Positions 1-12,200 of a stretch of 38,350 bases of DNA are shown here, in pieces. The DNA is from Smittium mucronatum (lineage: Eukaryota > Kickxellomycota > Harpellomycetes > Harpellales > Legeriomycetaceae). The notes beneath the pieces are model-generated. The model did no database searches. It saw nothing but the letters and a program-made list of their open reading frames with translations, and was not told where the DNA came from. The DNA lies in the NCBI GenBank assembly GCA_001953115.1, contig LSSL01007728.1:1-38350 (forward strand). The letters are read 5' to 3'. The position numbers were made by a program, and so were the translations under genes. Every line of letters begins with the position of its first letter. The stretch's first letter is position 1.

Positions 1-2
1 AA

Positions 3-239
3 AGTGTTAGTGTTTCTTCTCCCGATCCAGCTCAGTTAGAGCAGGACGGAAAACTTCTTGGGGGGGGGGGGTCTAAAAAATCTATTCTTCTGCTCCTCGC
101 TGACGACGCCAGCCAAATAATTGAACTGGGAACAGCGAAATTTTTGGATGGTATTCGTGTTGCCCGTCTATTAATACTGAAAGTATTAGTAGATCACCAG
201 CACCCTTTAACCAATACCCATTGGGTATGTAGCTGCTAG
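3..239 (+). pseudogene. Partial coding-like frame at window edge, family unknown
   Basis: The frame is open from the window edge (codons from base 3) to TAG at 237-239, 78 codons, in a patch far richer in G+C than the DNA after it. It begins SVSVSSPDPAQLEQDGKLL, runs through a glycine block encoded by a run of 12 G (60-71), and continues ADDASQIIELGTAKFLDGIR. A GTATGT motif at about 223-228 lies where a splice donor would fit, just before the stop. The second copy at 373-590 has GTAAGT in the same aligned place. I do not recognise the family. It may be the last exon visible of a gene entering from the left, or part of a mobile-element protein. The 12-G run could also hide a sequencing length error. 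Confidence 0.35.
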
Positions 240-372
240 AGCGACGGAGAGGAGTTGGGTAGGAAATTTTTTCGAAATTTTAATTTTTTTTTAAATTTTT
301 TAATAGTGTTTTTATTCATTTTTATTAAGTTTAAAAATAAATCCTGAAAATAAAAAAAAAAACTCCTTATCC

Positions 373-590
373 ATATCAGTTTTAGTAAATCTGAAAACTC
401 CACGATGGGCGTCTAAAAAAAATTTTTTTTTTTTTGCACTGATTACGTCAGCCAAATAATTGAACTGGGAACAGAAATTTTTGGATGGAATTCGTATTGC
501 CCATCTGTTAAAACCTCAAGACATTAATGAATCACCAGTTCCCTTGAAAGAATATCCTGTAAGTATAGAACCACTATAAAGACATACTAG
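373..590 (+). repeat. Diverged second copy of the 28-240 segment
   Basis: This segment aligns with bases 28-240 at an offset of 339-345 bp. Shared landmarks are CAGCCAAATAATTGAACTGG, AAATTTTTGGATGG and ATCACCAG. Many differences are C/T or G/A changes (for example GCCCGTCT against GCCCATCT). A T-rich run (421-435) replaces the stretch of codons at 81-98, and two bases are lost at 474, so the copy is no longer in one frame. From 472 it reads KFLDGIRIAHLLKPQ onward to TAA at 577. GTAAGT at 559-564 aligns with GTATGT of copy 1. Confidence 0.65.
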
Positions 591-599
591 AGTTTTTTA

Positions 600-2085
600 G
601 GAAGCCTTTTAATGTTTTATTCAATTTTATTTGATTTTAAAAAAAAGCCTACAAAAAATACTTTGAATTACACTTTGAAATTTTTAATTTTTGAATTTTT
701 AAAACTTTAAAATTAAATCTTGTAAATTTAGTTGGCAATTGATATTATTATACCATACCAAGTTTTCAATTTAAAAAGAATAAAATGATTCGCCACCAAT
801 TCTCTGTGGAAAATTACATGGCTTCATTTTGTCAATTTTATGTTACTAAACATAATTCAATAAATTTCAAGTATGAAGCTTGGTTTAATTTATATAAATT
901 TTTAAGAATTAAAAAAAATTATGCCTCTAAAACGTGCCATAAATATTCCAAGCATTGATAAAAAGGAATACAATTTTTTATAAAAAATAAATAAATACAA
1001 TATTATAAAAAGCATGTACTTTTTTGGGTATATAGTCGTAATATACCTAGTTTGTTCGAAATAAATTTTACTGGTGAAATTAAAAGAATATGACAATTCT
1101 TAGGATGAAACCCCTGATCAAGGAAATTAAAGTATAAAAAATGAGTAAATTTATAAAACTAAACAAAATTTTATATTATATGATATTAAAATGTGTAGTA
1201 AAAAATTGAAGTATTTGATTACTAATATTATAATTGGATTTTGATTTTGATTGATTGCTGTTTTTTGGGAGTAACTTCATATTAAAAACTTTCTATTTAT
1301 CAATCACATTTGTTTTTTCTCTTAATTTGAAAATGATTAAGTGATATTTGTTCGAAAATATTTATATATATATAAACTAGGGCTAGATAATCCAAGAAAT
1401 AAATTAAATTAAATTAAATTAAATTAAAATTTAATTATTTATCGAGGATATAATTAACAAGATATTTATTTTATTTTAAAAACTAGAGTAGATAGATTTG
1501 ATTATAGAGGACTCCAGCATAAATAGTAATAATTAAAACTCAAGTAATTAATAAAAACACAAACCCTATTTCGCAATTAGTATCTTTATGTCTTTATATC
1601 CTTTTACTAAAATCTGGAATTATTAATAAAATTCTGAAAAATGATGAAATAAAGTTAAAAATAATCAAAATTTACAACTGAGTGAATAATAATGAGCATA
1701 AATTGATTGATGTAAGCGTAATAATTACTATTCTTGTGAATAAATTTGTTATTAGTACCACAGGAGTGATAATACACTTTTTCTCATTTGTGTTTCTAAG
1801 TTAGAATAAACTTAGAAGTATTGATATGAAAATTCTCTTATCAATATAAAAAATCATTCGACTGTAAATAAATTTGTGCTCATATTTAAATTTATATTTT
1901 AATCAATAGTTTGACTTGATACTTTTCGAACCATATATAAATAAACTTTCATCTTTTTATAAGATTATCAATTTTTTTAAAAAATTTAAAAAAAATTTAA
2001 AAAAAAATTCAAAATAAATTTGAATAAATTCCAAAGTTAATTTAAAATAAATACTGGTTACTATATGAAATAGGCTACATCTATA
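600..2085. other. AT desert, no gene seen
   Basis: Apart from the (AAATT)5 repeat I see nothing here with a coding signal, a start codon with a sustained frame, or an RNA-gene motif. Stops are dense in all frames. Confidence 0.6.
1401..1425. repeat. Simple repeat (AAATT)5
   Basis: Five exact copies of AAATT, followed by imperfect continuation. Confidence 0.9.
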
Positions 2086-2961
2086 GCAATTCTACAAATT
2101 AATGAACAGTTTCGAATTATTGGAAGAACATTTTCCAAATTAGGTATGATCATTTTTTACATAATTAGTGAGAATTTTCCATTCAATGGCTGATAATTTC
2201 AATTTTAAAAGTTGGATAACTGATGGTTGAGCATTTTCAAATTTGAAAAACGAAAACTGTAAAAATTGAATTGAGCGATTAAAAATTAAAAATTAACACT
2301 ATGAAAATTTAGCCCATTTCGTTTGGCATTCTCTGATCATATATTTTAGAATTATATTTAGTGTTAATGTTTAATTGAAGTTCTATATAAAAATAATGAG
2401 AGTATATAATAGAACAACCAATTATCAATTCTGGAAATAAAGCAAATTTATTGATAAAAATTTTCAAAAATTTTAGTAAAAAAACATAAAATATCGGATT
2501 TTAGCAAAACTATTTTATAAATTTTTACCTATAAAGAACTATAATGATGCTTTATATTTAACTATTTTTCTGAAAGATGTCAGGCCTTAATAAAAAAAAA
2601 TGTGGATTATGAGTTGGTAAAAGAAATTGAAAATACATTAAAATAAAATAATGACAAAATGTTGACTGAAAATATTAATAAAATTTATGATTTCATAAAT
2701 AACCCCTATGATTAAATAATATCAAGCAAAGTAGACCAATTTTTCATAGTGCTTATTTTTAATTGTAAAAAGCTTACTTCTTTTTGTAAAATTTTCGTTT
2801 TTCAAATAATAAAATTCTCATTTGTGCAATAGCCAAACTTTAAATTTAAAACTATCAGTTATTGGAATGGAAAATTTTTTCTCATTGAGTTAAAAATTAT
2901 CATACCTAATTTGGAAAATACTTTTCCAATAATTCGAAACCGTTCATTAATATGTGGAAAT
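2086..2961. mobile_element. Long inverted-repeat element, arms about 260 bp
   Basis: The left arm (about 2086-2350) and right arm (about 2700-2961) are imperfect reverse complements of each other around a unique core of about 350 bp. Landmarks in the left arm are TTAATGAACAGTTTCGAATT, CAAATTAGGTATGAT, TTGAAAAACGAAAA and CACTATGAAAA; each has its reverse complement, in reverse order, in the right arm (2941-2950, 2896-2917, 2790-2805, 2745-2755). Many mismatches are transitions. The core has no convincing frame. This is what a non-autonomous DNA transposon or foldback element would look like, but no target duplication is clear, so an inverted duplication of other origin remains possible. Confidence 0.55.
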
Positions 2962-5010
2962 GATTAAATTATTTTTAACTTTAATATAAATTTTTACAAA
3001 AATAAATTTGAATGTGGAGATGATTCAAGATTTATAGAATCAAGGGGGGTCCTAACTATTTGGGTCATAGGTACTTGGATAATTCTATAAAATTAGTACT
3101 AAGACTTGATATTTTTTAAGATATAAATCAAAATCCGGGTGTACTGAGTTAGCGATATTTGAAGGTTTTAAATAAAATATTTTGTAACAGTATTTTGATA
3201 AAGAAAACAAGGCAGATTTTAATAGAATGGATGCCATAATAAAAAATAAAGGTTTTATTTGAAATTAATTGTAAATTTTTTTACCAGCAAATGAGATATC
3301 TAAATCAAAATTAAAGGTTAAGATCTTTAAATAGCTACAAAACTAATATTTAACATATTTTTTAACAATATAAAAATTCAAAATTATAACTCCAATAATA
3401 AGTAAGAAGAGCTTGAAATTTTTATAAAAACACAAATATAGACGTTTTAAATCTTAAAAAGATAAATTTTAAATTACAAATATCTAATTTTAATTTTAGA
3501 AAACTTTTATTTTATTTTTATTTTGGAATTTTCCAATAAATTTTTTTAGGGTCATTATTATAATAAAACCTCTAAATAAAAATCCCATGCGAGTCTGATA
3601 ATTTTACATTTATGCAGCCTATAATTTTCTGAAATTGAATATACTTATATTATATTCGCATTTTGGATAAAGTATAACATTCATACGTTTCAGGATATCA
3701 ATAGTTCAAAGTGAACATACAGATGGATATATATGAACTTTATATGAACTAAAAAGAATAGAAAATAAAATAAAATCGGAGCTTAAGCCTAAGTTTTTTG
3801 TCTAATACTTCTCCCCAAAAATAACCAATCATGTTTCAAAATTCAGATTTAAAAGACTTGAGAATAACCGTTGGACTCATTTTTCAGTATTTGCAGAAAT
3901 TTGCAAGATCAGCTCCCGAAAACTTGTAAAAAAGTTTTCATGATTGGCAAAATTTATGACTGTCAAGCTGATAAAAAGAAAAATCTTTATAGCCTGTTTA
4001 CAAATATTTTTCAGAGTTCAAAGAAATGTATTTTTATATAGGATATATTTAAGAAAAAATTCAGAATACTACGAGGGGATACACTCATCTTGACAAAGTA
4101 CTAAAAATTCATATGAAAAAATTATACGAACAATAAAATCTGAGATTTGAGTTGTAAATTTTTTTAAAATTAAAGCTTTAGACACTAAAAGAATAGATAT
4201 AATCGAGGGCTATGACTCAAGAATAAACATAAAATTTGAGAATCCAGTATATGTCAAACATGATTTTTAGGATCTAATAATTATTACCACTTTTATTATA
4301 TTCATTGCAAACTTGATATATCAATCATGATTTTACTGATAATAATTCACGCAGAAATTTGTTAAAATTCATTCTAAAAAAGAGTTTTTTTAACTTATAT
4401 TTCCTGGAAACAATTTATTTCTCACAAAAGGGTACATCATGTAACTTTAAAGGAGGATTTACGGAATTGAAGAGATATTTTATAAATCTTTTTTTAATAT
4501 TCTCAAGATGAGAAAATTCAGTCATATGTTTTATTATGTGAACCATATTAATAAAACAGACATAATAAACGTGAAATTAATAGAGTAAAATCTCGGAGAG
4601 GCAAACCAAAAAAAGTATTGAATGTCTCTTCTTTGCTTAGACATTATTAATGTTAATTATTTTTTAAAAAAAAACTAAGAGCTATTAATAAATTTTGAAT
4701 AAAAAATAAAATTTAAAAAAGGTGATTCACATATCTCATTAAAATCTTTATTTTTATCAAATAAAACCACTAAATATGAGTGTAATCATGGGTTGTTAAT
4801 TTGTTTATATATTCTTTGACTTATATTATATCTAAATTTTGAATTGAAGATTTAAATTTTCATATATAATGCAAAAATTTAGAAACCTTGATATATACCC
4901 AATGTACAAATGAAAACGAAACTCTAAATTGAAGTATAAACGATAATAATTATTGAAAAGTCAATTAATTATGTTTAAATAAAAATTCAGTCGAATTTAT
5001 GCGACTAACT
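2962..5010. other. AT desert, no gene seen
   Basis: No sustained reading frame. A short open stretch at 3832-3930 (ATG to TAA, 32 codons, reading DLRITVGLIFQYLQKFARSA) is slightly less AT-rich and protein-like, but stands alone. A six-G run at about 3043-3048 is out of keeping with the local composition. Confidence 0.5.
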
Positions 5011-5235
5011 GTAAGGATCAGGTTTAATGGGATAATTTTTATAATAAAAGATAAAAGGATATACTAGTTAAAAATATAAAAGACAGGGAAAGAGACAAGT
5101 TGAAAAGCTTAGCCATTTCAAAATGTCAAAGCTTCCTTATTTATACCATTTTCTATTTTCTAAAAGTCAGTTATGCTTATGGGAAGATTTCTTCGTTGGA
5201 TGAAAAATTCAATGCGTGTACTGAATATATTGGTT
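5011..5235 (+). repeat. 225-bp dispersed repeat, copy A (uninterrupted)
   Basis: This segment matches 32877-33425 with its 319-bp insertion removed; both copies are exactly 225 bp and collinear. It begins GTAAGGATCAGGTTTAATGG and ends ACTGAATATATTGGTT; shared inner landmarks are GACAAGTTGAAAAGCTTAG and TTATTTATACCA. Identity is high (nearly nine-tenths by eye) with mostly transition differences. It has no sustained frame. Length and structure would suit a solo LTR or short interspersed element, but neither the ends nor the flanks decide this. No target duplication is seen around this copy. Confidence 0.75.
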
Positions 5236-5363
5236 CATTAGAATAACTTAACTTTTATTTAATTTTTCATTCCTGATAAGTGCATTTTGTAAAATGTTGT
5301 TATCCTGATTTTTGTACTCGATTTTTGAAAGGTTTGACTTCTATAAGAGTATTTTACAAGCGA

Positions 5364-5412
5364 AGTAGTGGGCTTTGAAATTTTAATTTATTTCAAAGTA
5401 CCAGTCACTACT
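5364..5412. repeat. Hairpin-forming inverted repeat
   Basis: CTTTGAAAT (5373-5381) and ATTTCAAAG (5390-5398) form a perfect 9-bp stem over an 8-base loop. The flanks AGTAGTG (5364-5370) and CACTACT (5406-5412) add an outer 7-bp stem. The whole lies in a patch slightly richer in G+C than its surroundings. Its role is unknown. Confidence 0.5.
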
Positions 5413-8400
5413 GAAATTTAATTAATAGGTGAGGAATGGTTAGATATGTTTATTTAGAGAAAATAAGATAAAAAGCAAAGCGTTAAAGAATAGGCTAGGA
5501 ATATGAATGTAATTGGACGGTATAATCTTTCGTTTTAAACGATTGTACTATCTTTTTACAGTGGAATATGAGGTTTATTTTAGAAAGGAGGGCGTGGCTC
5601 AGCTGTCCAATGAACGATTATGATAAGTGATTATATAATATAAGACTTAATTTGGCGATATATTTTTGTAAAATATTTGGATATGAAAGTACCCTTGCCT
5701 AAATATTTTATTTTAACATTAGAGAATTTATGAGAAGTTAACGTAATTTTGGAATGCATTTTAGATTATCGATTTTTTTTTTATTTACTGAAAAGGTTTG
5801 GTTATGGAATTGAAATTAATTGAAGCTATTTATCATTTTTTTCGTAAAACCAATAATTGCCCAATAAAAATAAAAATGTATTCATATATGATTTAGAAAT
5901 TATTGAACCAATTTGTTGGATAAAGTATGAAAATCTCATATTAATACAAATTTTTTTTCAACCGAATGATTTTTAATCTTGATACTTTTAACCCTGGAAT
6001 ATTATCTAATCTAATTTTTATATTAACTTAGAAAATTAGACTTGATTTTTTTTTTGAAGTACTATAAATCACAAAATGGTCTACATCAGAATTATTTACG
6101 GGAGTTATCCCGAAATTTTACATGAATTATCGAAGAAAACCAAAATTACACACCCAAATCAAGACCTAGTGCCGGTAATGATTTATGCACTTCATATTAA
6201 TTCACACTGGAAACTCTGAAATTTATATTAGAAAAGTATGGGTTTTTTTTACTAATAAAAGCTTAATATTAGATCCGTCTAATGTTTTTAATTAGGATTT
6301 AGGGTTAACATATCAAAAATCAAACTACTGGTTCCATTTTTTTATAAAATTTATAAACATGTTGATTTAAAAAGAGGAAAAATTATATAAAGGATCTTCA
6401 TGATAGAATTTAAGTATTATTCCAAATTATAAACTCAAAAAACATTTAATAATTCTGATAATTTATTTTCAGTTAAATGGAAGCATTTGAATCAAGTTAT
6501 TAAAATAATCATTAAATTCTAAAATTTTAAATTCTGATTAATATCATCTAATTTTGAAGGTTATATTATTTTATTTCAATCTACTAGAAATTTTCTTAAA
6601 ATAATTAATAGAAAAATAAAAATCTTTAAAAGGTTTAACTGTACTACAATTTTTGGATACCTTGATTGAAATATTTTATGATTTATATTTCATGCCTTAG
6701 AAATGGCCCAAAAAATGCATTATAGCAACATTTCATTTTCAATTTTTAAAAAAATTCATAAAATTAATTCAATATACTCATTACATACATTAATTTATTA
6801 TAAATACCAAAAAAATGGCCCTTATAATGTAAATAGCCTTAAAGATCCGATGGCTTGAATTTTGAAAAATCTAACAGCACTATAAAACATTTATTCAAAA
6901 ATTTAATTCAATTATTTAACAAAATTTTAACTATTTAATATTAGTTTTTCTGAAGTTTCTATAATTTTTTAAGGATAAAAATTTTGCTAATTTATAGCGG
7001 CATCCACAAGCGAAGAAATAGTAAACGCTAGAATCTATTAAAATAGAAATTAAGACATTATAATGTTGATTTTAATGTAAAAATTCAGTTTAGTTATTAT
7101 TTTCTGTCAATTTTATAATTACATGATTAATTTAGAAAAATTAATTTTTTATTTTTAAAAGCGCAAGCAAATTGGAATTTTCTTTTTTTAGATAGCTACA
7201 TTGCTGCTAAATTAAATTCAGATAATTTTCTATAAAAACCAAAATTAAAGAAGATTCTTCAATTCGTTTCAATTAAAGATCGTGTTATAAGTGAATAGAT
7301 ATTAAAAGAATTTTTTTATGATTATTGTATAAAATATTTTAGGGTTTTTTAGTAAGTCTAAAAAAGTGGCAGAAATAATAATTGAATAAAATAATTTAGC
7401 AGATTATCGCTTTATTGATTTTTTAAAATTATAATTGACAGATTCTAATCAAAAAATAAGATACATAGTCAAAATACTCATTTTAATTTACAATGAAAAT
7501 TTTTTATCATCATAAATTTCAAAAAAATTGGTGAAAAAAAGATCCTTCAAATAATTAAAAAAAATCTCTAAGCCATAATTATACAAATTTTGGCTGTATT
7601 ATTAAAGCGTATAAGGATTTTAAAAAAAAATACTGTTGTTTCGGAGAGAAAAAAAATCATATTAATATAAAAACTCTAACTTAAAATAAAGAGCAAACAT
7701 TGCGAACATTTTTTTTTAAAAGAATCAATATCTAAATATATTATTTCTTATGTAATAAGTAAAATTTAGTTGTAGGACATTTTTCGAGATTATATTCAAG
7801 GGTTTAAATTCAATAAAATCTAACCTTTATCAGAATTCTTGGTAGATTTAGAGTGATTAATGAATTTCATAAGAAATATTTTCAAAAATACAAAAATTTT
7901 AAAAAATAATTAATGGATTGTGTGAAATTTATTCTCTTAAAGACCGGTTTGAGATTAAGATTATTTTAAAAGGAAACTTTATTAATTTTTGAGCACAAAA
8001 ATATTCTTTTTTGATCTATACAGTAACTAAGAGGGAAAAAAATGTGTTATTAGATTTTTAAATATTTTTTCAAATTATTATTTCCATTTTCAAATAATTT
8101 GAAAATAGTAAAAAATCTTCTCTGCTTAAGCAATCTTTCTAATCTTAGAGTATTTCAAAAAAACTCATTTAACATTAATACGGGGTCAATAACTAAAAAA
8201 AATATGTTTAGATTACAGAGGGGGCGGATAATATTACGATAGATTAAAAGAAAAATAATATCCATAGACTTCATCAAGTATAATTTTAAACTTTATGAAT
8301 TTTACCCAAATTTAAAAATAAATTCAAAAGCTGAATACAATGTAAAAAATTGAATTAAACTCCAATTTGGGTATCTGAATGTAGTAAAATGATATTTTTC

Positions 8401-9178
8401 GATAAGAGTTATTAAAGATAATTGTTTAACAGTTATCCAAAGTTCAGAATTAGGGTTTTTTTTCAATTATTAAAATTATACTTAATAAAAAATTTAAAAA
8501 AAATATTATCTTCCAAAAAAAATTCTCATAAATAAACCTGGATTCAAGAACCTTGAAACAAAAAATCCAGTTCATAATAAAATGGTAGAAAATAATTAAT
8601 AAATAAGATTTAATTTCGATATATAAAATAAAATTTTGGTACAAATCAATAAACCCAGATAAAATCTAAAAGCACTAAAAATATCTTATTGAAATGTATT
8701 AATTTTTCAGTTATTAATTTTCTAATTATTCAAAATAATTAGAAATTCATACACATAAATTGGATTAAATTTTAAAACTCCGATTTTATTAAAGATATAT
8801 ATCGCTCAAAAGCTTAAAGTCGTACTATCTGACTATTATGAAAAATTTATGTATCATAAAGGTATCAAAATAACTATACTTGTTTAACTCAATTTTTTTA
8901 TGAAAGATTGGGATATTCATCGATTTTTTTATAAGTGTCATAAATTAAATAACTAATAATAGTTATATTTAAATTTCTACCTAGATGAATAATGCTATTT
9001 GGGATGAAGTGAGAGATATTAATTATTGCTCTAGAATCATTTTCAGTATTTTGTTAATAATAATGGAAAAAGTGAGAATAAAACTCTTTCTTTAGGCAAA
9101 TCAGCGATATTTCTTTATTTAAATTTAACATTAGTCATTTAATTAACTTGGAATAGCTTTATATCAATACATGCTTAC
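5413..9178. other. AT desert, no gene seen
   Basis: Stops are dense in every frame, with no RNA-gene signature. The only less AT-rich spots are around 5585-5625 (GGAGGGCGTGGCTCAGCTG) and around 8180-8240, which holds AGAGGGGGCGGAT. Neither resolves into a feature. Confidence 0.5.
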
Positions 9179-9200
9179 ATATATATATATATATATATAT
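9179..9200. repeat. Simple repeat (AT)11
   Basis: Eleven uninterrupted AT dinucleotides; no associated gene. Confidence 0.95.
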
Positions 9201-12200
9201 AATTTAAGACCATCCTAAAAAATATGATTTCTTTATAATATTAATAATTTTCAACAAAAAAAAAGGAAAAATATTAATTTTTCGGTTCTAATATTTAGTT
9301 TATTTTTTGGGATAAACTTAAAATTCATATTTTAAAAATTAAAAATTTAAATATTGAAATAAGTGGCTTTGCTAGTTTAATATATAGTTTTTGTACGGAT
9401 ATTAGGTTATATGAAATATTTCTATTAATTAAATTGGAATATTTAAATATAGAAGAAAAACCCGTTTTCTCGTTTAATAAATATTAAAAAAGTTTTTTAC
9501 ATTGGTATGTTTCAATTTAGGCATAATAAATCATTTTTATATTTAGATTGTTCTATGATTAAAAAAATAAATCCACTGAATAAGAATTTATCGGGATTTA
9601 AATTTTTTTTTAAAAAAAATAATGTTTTAAAACTATTTCAGTTTTTTTATTTATTTTTAAATTTAAACAAAAAATTTAGATTTCGCTGAAAATGATTGAG
9701 ATTTGAATTTTAATTCCCTATTAATTTTTTTATAATTCCTAAAATTAATGATCTAAACTAAATAAAAATTTTGCAATAAAAAAGCAATTTTAGCCTCTTA
9801 AACCCATATTACCACATAATAAAAAACTTTTATAAATCAATAATAATTTTTTTGACAATTATACATAAATTTTTAGAGTAATAGATCGTATACTAAAAAA
9901 TATAAAGATTAAAAATACCACTAAAATCAAATAAATATATAAGAGTCAAACAGATAAATCATGTGCGGTATTTAAGAAATTTAATGAGTCCAGAATTGAT
10001 TAATTTTGCGATATCCTGCTAAATGAACTAAATTATGAAACCATCAAATCTTATATAATTCTCATATTGGTGCCCAAAAATTATCATTTGAAATATGGCT
10101 ACCAGTTTAGATCAGAAAAAAACCTCATTAGCTTTTCCGAATAAAAATTAAATGATGAATTATTTTTTCGAGTTTAGTAATAATGAAAAAAATTCTAATT
10201 TTTAGAAAATTCCAGATATACAATCCCAAAAATGATTGAACAGCAGAGCTAATATTTCCTTACCAATATTTATTAATAGAATCAAATTTCTGATTTTACG
10301 ATAAATTATACCGAAGCTAACAACCACATATGCATAAGAAATACTTTTCTATATAAAAAATATATAAATACGCTAGAATATACAAATTTTATCCGAAATT
10401 GTACCCAAAAATTATATAATAAATTTCTGTATTTTTATGCATCTTTTCATAAAATATGTCTAAATTTTTTAGTGCTTGATAATTATTAAACCCTTGAATA
10501 TCTGATAATTTGGGACACTAAGCTACAATTAAATTCAATGAATATGAGAAAAAAACATTATTTTAATACTGATAAAGAAGCCAAAAGATAAGATACAGAA
10601 GAATTTTTTTATCAAAAATCAAAATAATAAAAATTAATAATAAAAAATTACAATTTTTACGGATTATTTTAAGATACCTATTTAATTATAATTAAAAAAA
10701 AATTACGCGCAAGTGACATTTAATCAAATTTAAACTTTATAAAAAAATTTATATATTTATTTTTGGCTCTTGGACAGCACCAAATTTACCAAATCCAATT
10801 ATTTAACCCTTAATTTTCGGATCAGTTATTTTGACAAATTTTACATTTTAATTATATTTTTTCATTCAATTATTGTACAATTGTTCTAAAATCTAACTTG
10901 TTCCCTATATTGGTTATTTTAAATAATATCTATTAATAATATTTATGGAAAATTAAAATCAAAGAATTTTTGTCACTTGTAAAAAATATTAACAGAAATT
11001 GAAAAAAATTGTGTCAAAACCACAAAATTTTTTTGCACCGATTTTTTCTTTCTTGGAATATATCTTTTAAATCTATATTTACACTACAGACCTGTAATAA
11101 CTGCTATGAAACTTTTTCTCATAAATTCTAGCAATAAATTAAAGTTTAATACTTAAAATTAAAAATAATTGACGTAATTATGTTAGTTTTTTATTTCAAT
11201 AATCGTGAAATTTTTTGTTTATTTATATATTTTTACATGGATTTTAAATTTAAGAAAAATTTAGTTAAAACTATTCCGAAAACCAGTATCGAAAAAAATC
11301 CGGCAAGATATAGAAAATAATTGTATTTTCAGTACTAATAAATATCTCTATACGCTCATCTTCTGATAATATGTTTGAAATGTTAGCCATATACGACATC
11401 CGATACACGACACTTGGAATACTTCAGGCAAGACTTGAATTAAGATAAACATATTCATTAATTTAGCTCAACATCAGTGTAGTAAAATGAAATGAGATTT
11501 TTGTACTCTTAGTAAAAATCTGATTCTAATGAGACTAATAAAATATTAAATCACGATATTAAACCCCTGCTAAAAATTTTATAAAAAAAATTGACACTTT
11601 TACACAAATTAGGAAAAATATGCATAAATTTGGTGAATATCAATTTTTTTTTTCTTTTTTACTCAATAAAAACTCTTTGATATTCATTATTCACACACAA
11701 AACATAAGAAATAATTTTATTTAACGGTTATTTTTAGTTTAATTATTTCTAAAGTGATAAAATATTCCATTTTTATTAAAAGACTTATTATCTGAATGAC
11801 AAAATTATCTATAAATTTTTACTATTTTCCTAATCGAGTAATAAAAAGAAATTTTATTGAAATCAGTGTAAAAATAGAATAAATTATTTTCTATTATTTG
11901 GTTTTAATATTATTTTATGCCATATTAGGTAGCCCCAAGATTAAATTAAAATTAAATATGGCAATATTATTTAATTAAAAATAATAATAATAATAAAAAT
12001 AAGATTTTTTCTCTTTCCAGAAAATATCTTGTTTTACTCAAATATTTGCTTTTTTGACCTTAAATATTTTTATCTACCATCTAGAAAAGCTTTGATTTAG
12101 TACCACATTCATTATCTGGTAATTCAAAATTTCTGTTCTTATTTTGAGTTAAATTAGCAATCCATCCTTTTTAAAAGTTGTAAATCCCTCTTTAAATTAT

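Noticed and set aside
902..1096. Minus-strand open stretch of 64 codons
   Set aside because: Composition-driven (F, I, Y, L), no domain; several such runs are expected by chance.
5010..5237. Solo LTR reading with TG...CA ends for copy A
   Set aside because: TG at 5010 and CA at 5236 can be picked, but copy B does not keep CA at the same place and no target duplication flanks copy A.
5595..5605. tRNA or SINE A-box (TGGCTCAGCTG)
   Set aside because: The A-box pattern fits, but no B-box or cloverleaf follows at a suitable distance.
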